From the NCBI RefSeq assembly GCF_027359925.1, contig NZ_CP114767.1, positions 1,488,001 to 1,552,000 of the forward strand: 64,000 bases of DNA, in the 5' to 3' direction. The first letter of the stretch is position 1. Each line of letters opens with the position of its first letter. This stretch comes from Hymenobacter canadensis (GTDB lineage: Bacteria > Bacteroidota > Bacteroidia > Cytophagales > Hymenobacteraceae). A program made the translations under genes and the position numbers. Below the pieces are notes generated by a model, which saw nothing but the letters and a program-made list of their open reading frames with translations, was not told where the DNA came from and did no database searches. Below are positions 16,105-24,207 of the stretch, in pieces.

Positions 16105-16740
16105 TCAAGAATACGGCGGAAATTCCAGGTCGGCTGCTGTTACGAGTGTAGATACTCCCGCCCGCAGCTCCGGCCAGAACTCCCGAAAATCCGCTTCATA
16201 CGCCGGAAGCTCCGCCAGAAATGCGGCGGCCCCGGTGGCCAGCACGGCGGCGGCGGGCACGCGGCGGCTCAGGCCCAGCAGGGCGCGGTGCAGGCCCTCG
16301 GGGTGGGCGTAGCCGGTCAGCCAGTCGTGCTGACGCATGTAGTGTAGCATTTCCTGCAAACGCTCGGGCAGCTCGTGGCGGCGCTGATGCAACAGCTGGT
16401 ACTGGCGCTGGGCGAAATCCGGCAGCGGCTCTGATGGGTGAAACTTGGCGAAGTCGCGGGCCAGCAGGTGGTCGTAGCCCACATCGGACACCACGCCGGC
16501 CCACTTGCCCAGGCCGGCGGCGCGCAGGCGGGCGGTGGTGCGCCGCACAACAGGGTGCGTATCAGTGAACGAGTCGATGAAGCGGTGCAGACGGATGCCG
16601 CGCTGCACGGCGGCCGGGTAGGCTTCCAGGGCGGCGCGACCCCGCACGGCTTCGGCGGCAAAGTTGCCGACGACAATATCGGGGTAGTCGGGGGTGGTGG
16701 CGGGCGAGCCGGAAAGCAACAGGTGGGCGAGGATATTCAT
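16105..16740 (-). CDS. ACP phosphodiesterase-like (AcpH/DUF479) protein
   Basis: A 211-residue protein opening MNILAHLLLSG, with IVVGNFAAEAVRG, GIRLHRFIDSFTDTHPVVRR and VSDVGYDHLLARDFAKFHP, the conserved blocks of the AcpH family. E. coli AcpH hydrolyses the phosphopantetheine from acyl carrier protein, using metal ligands in an HD-like arrangement (H in RLHRFID, D in SDVGYDH). ATG 16740 is chosen because it begins the conserved MNILAH motif. Whether this homologue acts on ACP is inferred from the family. Confidence 0.85.
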   Translation of the reverse strand: MNILAHLLLSGSPATTPDYPDIVVGNFAAEAVRGRAALEAYPAAVQRGIRLHRFIDSFTDTHPVVRRTTARLRAAGLGKWAGVVSDVGYDHLLARDFAKFHPSEPLPDFAQRQYQLLHQRRHELPERLQEMLHYMRQHDWLTGYAHPEGLHRALLGLSRRVPAAAVLATGAAAFLAELPAYEADFREFWPELRAGVSTLVTAADLEFPPYS

Positions 16741-16894
16741 AGAGTAGCAGGAAGTACGGCAAAACTCCGCGAGTGGCGCAGGTGCGCGGGGCCAACCCGG
16801 CAGCGCCTGAAACCGTACAGCACAACAAGCCACCGGCTTTTTAGGCCGGCCGCAGTACTCGTTATTCATCCTGCTCTTCTAAAACACCCCAACC

Positions 16895-17407
16895 ATGGCC
16901 GATAAATCGCCCGTCACCAACGACCTCTCCAAACTCATCGACAAGATTAAGGATGTGCGCATTGCCATGCTCACTACCCAGGACACTGATGGCAGCCTCC
17001 GCAGCCGGCCTATGTACACCCAGAAGCCCGACGGCAGCAGCGCCTTGGTCTTCCTGACCGATAAGGACTCGGCCAAGGTGTACGAAGTGAAAAAAGACAG
17101 CCACGTCAACCTGAGCTACGGCCAGCCCGACGATAACATCTACGTCTCGGTTTCGGGCCGGGCCAACGCCTACCGCGACCAGGCCGAAATCGACCAGCTC
17201 TGGAGCGAGCCAATGCGCGCCTGGTTCCCCAAAGGCAAAGACGACGAGAGCATCTACATCCTGAAAGTGGAAATTGAGAAAGGCGAGTACTGGGATACTC
17301 CCAGCAGCCTCCTCACCCAGGCCGCCGCGTACGTGAAAGCCTTGGCCACCGGCGAACGGAGCACCTCCGACGACGTGAACGAGCACGCCAAAGTAGAAGT
17401 GAAGTAG
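16895..17407 (+). CDS. Pyridoxamine 5'-phosphate oxidase-like flavin-binding protein
   Basis: A 170-residue split-barrel protein of the general stress protein 26 type. LIDKIKDVRIAMLTTQDTDGSLRSRPMYTQ is the typical opening, followed by LVFLTDKDSAKVYEVKKDSHVNLSYGQP and YVSVSGRANAYRD. Such proteins bind FMN, FAD or F420-like cofactors and are linked with stress tolerance in Bacteroidota; true PNPOx activity is unlikely because PLP-site residues are not evident. A strong terminator follows, so it is monocistronic. Confidence 0.85.
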   Translation: MADKSPVTNDLSKLIDKIKDVRIAMLTTQDTDGSLRSRPMYTQKPDGSSALVFLTDKDSAKVYEVKKDSHVNLSYGQPDDNIYVSVSGRANAYRDQAEIDQLWSEPMRAWFPKGKDDESIYILKVEIEKGEYWDTPSSLLTQAAAYVKALATGERSTSDDVNEHAKVEVK

Positions 17408-17425
17408 GTCTCACCTACCAATATG

Positions 17426-17457
17426 AAAAGGCCCGGAAGCAATTCCGGGCCTTTTTT
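17426..17457 (+). terminator. Rho-independent terminator
   Basis: AAAAGGCCCGGAA / TTCCGGGCCTTTT hairpin with T run, 19 bases after the preceding stop. No minus-strand gene faces it. Confidence 0.9.
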
Positions 17458-17462
17458 GCGTC

Positions 17463-17613
17463 CGAACGGTTGTAGAGACGCGACACCTCGCCTCTCGGCG
17501 TTGCTGAGGTTGCTTACGGCAGTCTATCGGCACGATGCCCTGGCCTGATGGCTGCCAGCTGCCAGACCCGAGCACCGTTCAACGGTACGACGCAAAGTGT
17601 CGCGTCTCTACAA
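17463..17613. repeat. REPIN-like inverted pair, family A
   Basis: Left arm TGTAGAGACGCGACACCTCGC and right arm GACGCAAAGTGTCGCGTC in inverted orientation, with a longer spacer than usual. The right arm overlaps an open frame upstream of the monooxygenase gene, which argues against starts before 17674. Confidence 0.8.
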
Positions 17614-17673
17614 CATTTTTTGCCACGCCCGGCTTTAGCTTGCGGCCCAATAGCCCTCCATTCCCTTTTCACC

Positions 17674-18369
17674 TTGCCTCTTACCACCCTTTCCATTCTC
17701 ACCCTCCTGCCCAACCAGCGCCGCTGGGGCTTTGCTCAGATGGGCACCGCCCAAGGGCCGTTGCAGCGGGTGCCGGGGCTGCGGTTTCAGAAACTGCTGG
17801 GCAGCGGCGCGGGCGGTTTCGGGGCTTTGCCCAACCTGCACCGCTATGGCTTTATGGCTGTGTGGGAGGATGAACAGGCGGCCCGGGCATTCTTCGACGG
17901 GCACCCGCTGTGGCAGCAGTACCAGCAGCGCACCTCGGAAATCTGGACGGCGTGGCTGGCCCCGCTCAAGTCGCACGGGCTATGGGACGGCGTGAATCCG
18001 TTCGACTACTCAGAGGCTGCAGTAGCTGCGGAGGACGGGCCGGTGATGGTGCTCACCCGGGCCTCGATCCGGTGGCAGAAAACACCGCGCTTCTGGCGCT
18101 ACGTGGCCCCGGTGAGTGCCACCATTGCGGGGGCGCCGGGCGTGCGCGCCGCCATCGGGCTGGGCGAGCTGCCGGTGGTGCGCCAGGCCACCGTGAGTGT
18201 CTGGGACTCGGCCCGGGCCATGCAGGACTACGCCTACCGCAGCCCAAAGCACAAAGAAGTTATCCGCCTCACCCGCCAGGAAGACTGGTATGGCGAGGAG
18301 ATGTTTGCCCGGTTCAGGGTGCTGCGCACGGAGGGCACCTGGGACGGGCGCTGCCCGCTGGCTGGCTGA
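17674..18369 (+). CDS. Spheroidene monooxygenase (CrtA)-like protein
   Basis: A 231-residue protein resembling CrtA, the haem-dependent carotenoid monooxygenase: LSILTLLPNQRRWGFAQMGTAQGPLQRVPGLRF, KLLGSG, GFMAVWEDEQAARAFF, SHGLWDGVNPFD, VLTRASIRWQKTPRFW and the C-terminal RSPKHKEVIRLTRQEDWYGEEMFARF follow the family order. CrtA oxidises spheroidene at C-2 in purple bacteria; in pigmented Bacteroidota the homologue's substrate is unproven, though a carotenoid 2-position hydroxylase or ketolase is a fair guess. The start is probably TTG 17674 (MPLTTLSIL...), because the in-frame ATG at 17548 lies in repeat DNA. No other carotenoid genes are near. Confidence 0.75.
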   Translation: MPLTTLSILTLLPNQRRWGFAQMGTAQGPLQRVPGLRFQKLLGSGAGGFGALPNLHRYGFMAVWEDEQAARAFFDGHPLWQQYQQRTSEIWTAWLAPLKSHGLWDGVNPFDYSEAAVAAEDGPVMVLTRASIRWQKTPRFWRYVAPVSATIAGAPGVRAAIGLGELPVVRQATVSVWDSARAMQDYAYRSPKHKEVIRLTRQEDWYGEEMFARFRVLRTEGTWDGRCPLAG

Positions 18370-18654
18370 GGCCGGTTACCCGTCTGTCGCTTGCGGCCGT
18401 TTCCAAAAACTGGATATATCCGGCAATTTGACACCAAATTGAAACCTCATTTTCCCTGCGTTGGAAGGCCTTTTTTGCGCCCTAAAACGCTCATTAAAGA
18501 CATTATATAACTTAACCAATTGCTCAAATAAATTAATATAGAATTTTATCTTTTTTAACCCGATACGCAATCCGCTTCCAATCCCGCAAGCCCAGCCGTT
18601 GGTTACTTATCTGAACGCCAGTTGTGCGTTTGGCCCGACCAAAGGAGTTGCTTC

Positions 18655-19569
18655 GTGTTGTTCTGTTATAGTATTCTGTGGTTGCTGTGGAGCACCCGGC
18701 CGGTTCTAGAAACCGTGCCGGCTGCTACGCCCGCGCGCCCTCTCCGGCAGCAGCAGGAGCTGGGCTGGCTGCTGTTCTACGAGCCGGCGCTGTCGGCCAA
18801 CGGCAAGCGCAGCTGCGCCTCCTGCCACCGCCCCCAGAAAGCCTACACCGACCACCGGTCCACGGCCCGGGCGTTCCGGCTGGCGGCCAGCCTGGAGCGC
18901 AACACGCCCACCCTGCTCAACGCCACCGACCAGTCGCGGTTTTTCCACGATGGCCGGGCCGGCAGCCTTTCGGAGGTGATTGAAAGCGTGGTAACCAACC
19001 CGCGCGAGTTCAACACCACCTACGCCGCCGTGGCCCGGCAGCTCAGCCAGAGCCGCGAGTACCGCCGCCGCTTCCGGCAGGCCTTCGCCGCGCCCATCGG
19101 CGAGGCCACCATCAACCAGGCCCTCATTGCCTTCCTCAGCAGCCAGCAGGCCCGCAACAGCCCCTTCGACCAGTACCAGCGCGGCCAGGCCGCCCTGCCC
19201 GAGCCGGCCCTGCGCGGCCTGCGCGTGTTCACCGCCGCCGAGTGCGGCCGCTGCCACCCCGCCCCCGCCTTCCGCGACGACCAGCTGCACCCGGTGCAGA
19301 CCGGTCTGCTGCTCAAAACGCCCGGCCTGCGCAACGTGGCCGTCACGCCGCCCTACGGGGCCCGGGGCCAGCACGCCACTCTGGCCGCGGCCTTCACTGA
19401 TGCCTTTCACCAGCAGGCCACGCCCGGCGCCCTGAGCACCACCGACGTGCAGGACCTGACGGCTTTTCTGGCCACGCTCACTGATACCACTTCGCTGCGC
19501 CTGCGCCCGCCACAGGCCCTGCCGGCGCTGCCGGCCCTCCCCGACCGCACCATTGGCGGTGTGTACTAG
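18655..19569 (+). CDS. Di-haem cytochrome c peroxidase / MauG-like protein
   Basis: A 304-residue exported protein with two c-type haem motifs, CASCH (residues 54-58) and CGRCH (197-201). FHDGRAGSLSEVIESVVTNPREFN and LKTPGLRNVAVTPPYGARGQHATLAAAF are typical of bacterial CCP/MauG proteins, which reduce peroxide or oxidise protein substrates in the periplasm. The start is GTG 18655: a clear AAAGGAG lies seven bases before it, unusual in this phylum, and a hydrophobic N-terminal anchor follows. The first haem is only about 50 residues in. The 285 bases upstream are AT-rich (about 18480-18570) and hold no gene I can see, only a likely promoter region. Confidence 0.85.
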   Translation: MLFCYSILWLLWSTRPVLETVPAATPARPLRQQQELGWLLFYEPALSANGKRSCASCHRPQKAYTDHRSTARAFRLAASLERNTPTLLNATDQSRFFHDGRAGSLSEVIESVVTNPREFNTTYAAVARQLSQSREYRRRFRQAFAAPIGEATINQALIAFLSSQQARNSPFDQYQRGQAALPEPALRGLRVFTAAECGRCHPAPAFRDDQLHPVQTGLLLKTPGLRNVAVTPPYGARGQHATLAAAFTDAFHQQATPGALSTTDVQDLTAFLATLTDTTSLRLRPPQALPALPALPDRTIGGVY

Positions 19570-19621
19570 GGGCTTCTTCTGCTCTCCGTTTCTCTCATTT
19601 TATTTTTTCTACATCCCCCGT

Positions 19622-21079
19622 ATGAAAGCTTCTCTACTCGCGCTGGGCCTGGCCCTGCTGGCTCCGCTGGCCCATGCAGCCTCCGACCCCGACAGCGGCC
19701 CCGCCACGCCCAACCTGGTCCAGAACATTCAGACGTCCGCCGCCCTGCTGGCCGTAGACTATAGCCCAGATGGCAAGCGCCTGGTTACGGGCGGCCTGGG
19801 GCGAGATATTGTGATTTGGGACGCCGAAACCGGCAAGCAGGCCATGGTGCTGCATGGCCACACCGACGATGTGGTGACGGTGAAGTTCAGCCCCAACGGC
19901 CGCTACATTGCCTCGGGCGGCGTAGATAAGGCCCTGATTCTGTGGGATGCCATTACGGGCGAAATCCTGCGCAAAAACACCGACCACACCGACTACGTGC
20001 GCGACGTGGCCTTTAGCCCCGACAGTAAGCTGGTGGCCAGCGCCGGCTGGGACGGCCAGGCCATCGTGTGGGAAACCTTCAGCGGCATCAAAGTAGCCAC
20101 CCTCACCGGCCAGAAAGCCGCCGCCGTGGCTTCCACGGCCGCCTACGAGAAAAACCGCACCAACAAGGGCCGCTCCAACAATATGACGTCGGTAGCCTTC
20201 AGCCCCAACGGCGCGGAGCTGCTCACGGCCAGCGGCGACCGGACGGTGCGCGGCTGGGACACCCAGACCTGGCAGCAGAAATACGTGCTCAACGGCCACA
20301 CCGACGAGGTGTGGGATGCCCGCTTCTCGCCCAACGGACGCTTTGTGGTGAGCGGGGCCTGGGACAACACGGCCCGCATCTGGGACGTGAGCACCCGCCA
20401 GGCCGTGGCCGTGGTGCCGGCCCACCTCTCCGACGTGTGGGGCACCACCTTCAGCCCCGACGGCCAGCTGATTGCCACCTGCGGCGGCGACCGGAAAGTG
20501 AAAGTCTGGGACATGGCCACCGGCTTGCTGGTGCGCGACGTGTCGGGCGAGGCTCACACGGCCGAGGTGGAAACCCTCGTGTTCAGCCCCGACGGCCGCC
20601 AGCTGGCCAGCGTGAGCCGCGACGGGTCCCTGAAAATCTGGCGGGTGCCGTCCACCTTTGACCGGGTATCGGCCTACGCCGATACGCAGCTGGAGAAGTG
20701 GGAGAAGAAGGGCGAGTTTGAGAAAACAGACGAGTACCAGAAGCGCATGGCCCAGAAGCTCAAGCGCTGGGAGGAGTTCAAGCAGGAAGCCCGCACCAAG
20801 ATGCTGGCCGCCTTCCCCCAAAGTGCCGACTGGCAGAACTTCAGCCTGGCCAGCTACAACCCCGATACGGAAATGTATCAGGTCAGCTCCAAGCTGTTTG
20901 CGGGGCCGTTTTTCATCAAGGTGGCCCCGCGCGATGCCGAGCAGCTGCGCAACAACTTCGGCAAGGTGATTTACGGCACGCCGGCTTTGGAGCTGAAAAA
21001 CGACGCTCTGCTGCTCAAGAGCGTGGAGCTGACTGTGCCCACCGGCTCGGAAACCAAGGTATTCACCGTGATGCGCTAA
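19622..21079 (+). CDS. WD40 repeat protein, exported
   Basis: A 485-residue protein with a signal peptide (SLLALGLALLAPLAHAAS) and seven WD40 blades between residues about 40 and 345, most ending in IWD, LWD or VWD after a GH/D motif (e.g. VLHGHTDDVVTVKFSPNG, GGDRKVKVWD). The blades form one closed propeller. The C-terminal 140 residues are charged and helical (EKWEKKGEFEKTDEYQKRM) and end in a beta-rich part; I do not recognise that domain. It is probably a periplasmic or surface scaffold. The next gene starts five bases after its stop, so the two form an operon. Confidence 0.85.
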   Translation: MKASLLALGLALLAPLAHAASDPDSGPATPNLVQNIQTSAALLAVDYSPDGKRLVTGGLGRDIVIWDAETGKQAMVLHGHTDDVVTVKFSPNGRYIASGGVDKALILWDAITGEILRKNTDHTDYVRDVAFSPDSKLVASAGWDGQAIVWETFSGIKVATLTGQKAAAVASTAAYEKNRTNKGRSNNMTSVAFSPNGAELLTASGDRTVRGWDTQTWQQKYVLNGHTDEVWDARFSPNGRFVVSGAWDNTARIWDVSTRQAVAVVPAHLSDVWGTTFSPDGQLIATCGGDRKVKVWDMATGLLVRDVSGEAHTAEVETLVFSPDGRQLASVSRDGSLKIWRVPSTFDRVSAYADTQLEKWEKKGEFEKTDEYQKRMAQKLKRWEEFKQEARTKMLAAFPQSADWQNFSLASYNPDTEMYQVSSKLFAGPFFIKVAPRDAEQLRNNFGKVIYGTPALELKNDALLLKSVELTVPTGSETKVFTVMR

Positions 21080-21083
21080 CTGT

Positions 21084-22013
21084 ATGATTCGGCTTTTCTC
21101 TGTTCTGCTGCTGAGCTGGCTGCTGGGGCCCGGGGCCCTGCCCACGCCCCGCCGCGAGTTTGTGATGCCCGAGGGCTCCGGCTCGCTCACCGGCTTCAGC
21201 CGCAACGGCCGGCTGGTGGGCGTGAGCGGCGGCACCGCCCAAGTGGCAGTTTTCCAGACCGGTACCGGCCTGCTGCTGCGCACCTACCGGGGCCACCAGC
21301 AGCCGGTGGTGGCCTTCGCCTTCTCGCCCCGCCTCGATACGGTGGTGAGCGTGGATGCCAGCGGGCAGGCCCACGCCTGGAACCCCGAAACCCTTACCAC
21401 CCTGGCCCGCTGGCAGGCCCCGGCCGGCGTCACGCGGGTGCTGTTCTCGCCCGATGGACAGCAGGCGCTGCTGGCCTCACGGAGCCGGCGCTGGCTCTGG
21501 AACCTGCGCTACCCCGCCACCGAGCCCGTGGAACTGGAATTCAGCGGCCTCGTGGTGGGCGACATCACGGCCCTGAGCTTCAGCACCGACGGCACGCGCT
21601 TGGCCACCGGCTTCGATACGGGCACGGTGCTGGTGCAGGACCTCAAAACCCGCACCCACCAGCAGGTGGCACTGTTTCGCACTCCCGTGCAGGGCCTCAG
21701 CTTCGGGCGCGACAGTCTGCTGGCGGTGGCCGGCACGCCCGAGTTCCGCAGCTGGCACCCCGGCACCAGCGCCGCGCCCCACACCCAGCCGCTGGAGCAA
21801 CCCGCCGTGGCCATTGCCTTCGACGAAGACGCCCAGCTGGTGCTGCTGGGCAGCCCTACCGGCCTTACCTCAGTATGGAGCCCGCCCGAAAAGCAGCTGA
21901 TTTTCACCTGCCAGGGCAAGGGCCGCACCAGCTTCGTGCAGTTTCAGCCCGAGGGCAGCCTGATCCTGGCCGCTTTCACCGAGGACCGCGCCAAAACCTG
22001 GAAGCTGCAGTAA
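21084..22013 (+). CDS. WD40-like beta-propeller protein, exported
   Basis: A 309-residue protein with a signal peptide (LFSVLLLSWLLGPGALP) and degenerate WD40-type repeats (VVAFAFSPRLDTVVSVDASGQAHAWN, ITALSFSTDGTRLATGFDTGTVLVQD, FVQFQPEGSLILAAFTEDRAKTWKLQ). It is a truncated or diverged relative of the preceding protein, with which it is translationally near-coupled, and the two may pair. No enzymatic motif is visible. A terminator lies about 100 bases downstream. Confidence 0.75.
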   Translation: MIRLFSVLLLSWLLGPGALPTPRREFVMPEGSGSLTGFSRNGRLVGVSGGTAQVAVFQTGTGLLLRTYRGHQQPVVAFAFSPRLDTVVSVDASGQAHAWNPETLTTLARWQAPAGVTRVLFSPDGQQALLASRSRRWLWNLRYPATEPVELEFSGLVVGDITALSFSTDGTRLATGFDTGTVLVQDLKTRTHQQVALFRTPVQGLSFGRDSLLAVAGTPEFRSWHPGTSAAPHTQPLEQPAVAIAFDEDAQLVLLGSPTGLTSVWSPPEKQLIFTCQGKGRTSFVQFQPEGSLILAAFTEDRAKTWKLQ

Positions 22014-22109
22014 AAAGCAGCGGGGTTTTCAGGCTGAAAACCTCGCCGTAAGCCTCCACCCAGCCTACCATTCCGGATTTTCACCCTTCCATTTTGATAG
22101 GGTGCAACG

Positions 22110-22147
22110 AAATAGCCAACGCATACGCGTTGGCTATTTTTTATTTT
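22110..22147 (+). terminator. Rho-independent terminator of the WD40 operon
   Basis: ATAGCCAACGC / GCGTTGGCTAT stem with ATAC loop followed by TTTTTATTTTAT. Confidence 0.92.
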
Positions 22148-22248
22148 ATCTGCTGATTAACAACAACTTATATATAATTTAATCCAGGTAGACAGCTGGC
22201 GGCATCCGGTTTGGCAATAGGCATTCATCCTCCTAAACGCCGCCAACC

Positions 22249-22950
22249 ATGCCGCTCTTCGATTCCATCACCAAAGCCGCCAAAGACTTCTTCATTGAGG
22301 AAGCTTCCCCGGGCGGCCCCTCGGTAGCCGCAGTGGCTGTCCGGGCCCTGCCGGGCCAGCCGGCCCTGTTTCCGCTGGGCAGCGGGGCCGCCACCGCCCC
22401 GGCCGCGCCACTGGCGGCCCCGCTCCTCACCCAGCCCGAGCAGCGCCACCTCGACCACATCCGGCAGCTGCTCTCCGGCGACGGCAAGGACTTCATGGCC
22501 TTCACCAAAATGGTGACCAGCCTGCAGGCCAGCGGCCTCTCGGGCCCCATCCTGTACCAGACGGCCTTCAACGCCTTTGCCGCCGTGACCAGCCTGGATT
22601 TGCCGGCGCTGCTGAAATCGGCTGAGCAGTTTGAGCTGAAGCTGACCTCGGACCGCAACAGTATTCTGGAGCGGCACCGCGAGAAGGTGGGCGAAATCCG
22701 GATTCCGAACGTACCGCCCAGCCCCCTGGTGCAGCTGCAGCTGCAGGAGCAGCAGCTGCAAACCGGCCTCGCCGACCTGGCCCGGCAGCTGGAAGAAGCC
22801 CAGCAGCGCCTGCAGGCCGTGCGCCAGGAGTTGCAGCAGCAGCAGCAGAAAGCCACGGCCGCCCTGGCCTCCTACGAGCTGGCCCACGCCACCGCCTCGG
22901 CCGAGCTAAAATCCCACCAGCAGGCCTTGCAGGCCTTTTTGCTGAAGTGA
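22249..22950 (+). CDS. Hypothetical coiled-coil protein, first gene of the PspA-like/ABC cluster
   Basis: A 233-residue cytoplasmic protein (no signal or membrane segment). The N terminus MPLFDSITKAAKDFFIEEA could be an amphipathic helix, like membrane-binding helices of PspA-type proteins. Then come an Ala/Pro-rich linker, a helical middle (residues 65-140) and a long Gln-rich coiled coil (about 160-225, LQLQEQQLQTGLADLARQLEEAQQRLQAVRQ). I do not recognise a named family. It is followed 90 bases later by the membrane-anchored coiled-coil gene on the same strand, with no terminator between, so a functional link is likely. Confidence 0.65.
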   Translation: MPLFDSITKAAKDFFIEEASPGGPSVAAVAVRALPGQPALFPLGSGAATAPAAPLAAPLLTQPEQRHLDHIRQLLSGDGKDFMAFTKMVTSLQASGLSGPILYQTAFNAFAAVTSLDLPALLKSAEQFELKLTSDRNSILERHREKVGEIRIPNVPPSPLVQLQLQEQQLQTGLADLARQLEEAQQRLQAVRQELQQQQQKATAALASYELAHATASAELKSHQQALQAFLLK

Positions 22951-23040
22951 AGCGGCCCGGCCCGGGTGAAAATCCTGGTCCTTCCCTCCGACTTCTAACC
23001 GTCCCCTTACTCGCCATTTCACCATCTCACCATTTCACTG

Positions 23041-24027
23041 ATGAACTCTCTTTCCACTCCCGATTTTAAAACCGGCGAGCTGCCCAAGTGGCAGCAGCCC
23101 GAAAAAGTGGCCGGCTGGGTATTTCTGGCCGGGCTGGCAGGGGCCGGCGTGTACGGCTGGGGCACCATCGTGCCGTTTCTGGTAGAAATGGTATTCGACA
23201 CCGTGAAGCTGGGCATCGGGCTAGGCGTGTTGCTGGCCGCCTGGCTGGTGTTGACTAGCCCCCGCGTGAAGGCGGGGCTGTGGTACGCCGGGCAGCGCAT
23301 CTTCCGCACCGCCGCCGGCATCTTCGTCAACACCGACCCCATCGGTATCATGGAGGACTACATCCGCAGCACCTCGCAGGAGGCCCGCAAGATGGAGGAG
23401 GAAGTGGGCCACGTGGAGGGCGCCCACGAGCTGGTGAAGCGCAAGCTGGAAGCCAACACCCTGCAGATGCGCGAGTACCTGGCCCTGGCCGACGCCGCCA
23501 CCCGCCAGCGCGAGCCCGACGCCGCCGAACAGTACGCCAGCCGCGCCGCCCAGCTGCAGGACTACAACCAGCGCCTGCAGCCCATGGCCACCACCACCCA
23601 GAACGTGAGCCTGGTGATGCGGCAGATCCTGAAAGCCGCTTTGCGCCAGATTGACGGCAGCAAGTTCAAGGTGAACCTGCTCAAGGACGAGTACCAGCTG
23701 GTGAAGCGCACCAGCTCAGGCATGCGCGCCGCCATGAACATCCTGCGCGGCGACCCGGACAAGAAGTACTTCTTCGACCTGGCCACCGACCGGGTGGCCC
23801 AGGACATGGCCCAGCAGCTCGGCCAGATCAAGCAGGCCATGCGCTACTCGCAGGAGTTCGTGAAGGAAATGGACATCCAGAACGGCGTGATGAGCGAAAA
23901 AGGCCAGCGTCTGCTCGAAAAGTATCAGAAAGGCGACTTCAACGCCCTGCTCGACGAGAAGCCCGCCCCCAACACTACTCAGCAGCGCACCGCCACCAAC
24001 GACGCCTACCGCAGTCTGCTGGACTAA
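23041..24027 (+). CDS. Membrane-anchored PspA-like coiled-coil protein
   Basis: A 328-residue protein with two adjacent hydrophobic segments near the start (VAGWVFLAGLAGAGVYGWG and a second about residues 50-75), then a long charged coiled coil (residues 105-290). Within it GIMEDYIRSTSQEARKMEEEV, NTLQMREYLALADAATRQREPDAAEQYASRAAQL and LMKDEYQ-like patterns resemble the PspA/IM30 layout, in which helix pairs scaffold membranes. True PspA lacks transmembrane segments, so this is at best a membrane-tethered derivative. It precedes a substrate-binding/OmpA fusion and an ABC importer, suggesting envelope maintenance. The PspA relation is by pattern only. Confidence 0.6.
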   Translation: MNSLSTPDFKTGELPKWQQPEKVAGWVFLAGLAGAGVYGWGTIVPFLVEMVFDTVKLGIGLGVLLAAWLVLTSPRVKAGLWYAGQRIFRTAAGIFVNTDPIGIMEDYIRSTSQEARKMEEEVGHVEGAHELVKRKLEANTLQMREYLALADAATRQREPDAAEQYASRAAQLQDYNQRLQPMATTTQNVSLVMRQILKAALRQIDGSKFKVNLLKDEYQLVKRTSSGMRAAMNILRGDPDKKYFFDLATDRVAQDMAQQLGQIKQAMRYSQEFVKEMDIQNGVMSEKGQRLLEKYQKGDFNALLDEKPAPNTTQQRTATNDAYRSLLD

Positions 24028-24048
24028 CCGGCCTCCACGCCCTAGGCG

Positions 24049-24140
24049 TCCCAGGGCTGAAGCCCTGGGCTATGCAGCGCCTCAAATGACCGCTCACGCC
24101 CCACACACGCCCTAAATAGCCCAGGGCTTCAGCCCTGGGA
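24049..24140. repeat. Family E palindrome pair
   Basis: Two near-perfect 20-bp palindromes of the CCCAGGGCT...AGCCCTGGG type at 24050-24069 and 24120-24139, about 50 bases apart. A related single copy lies at 33891-33919. Confidence 0.85.
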
Positions 24141-24207
24141 ACTGGGGACCGGGAGCCGCGTGCCGGAACAACAACGAAAAACAACCAACCCAAAACCAAC
24201 AACGACA

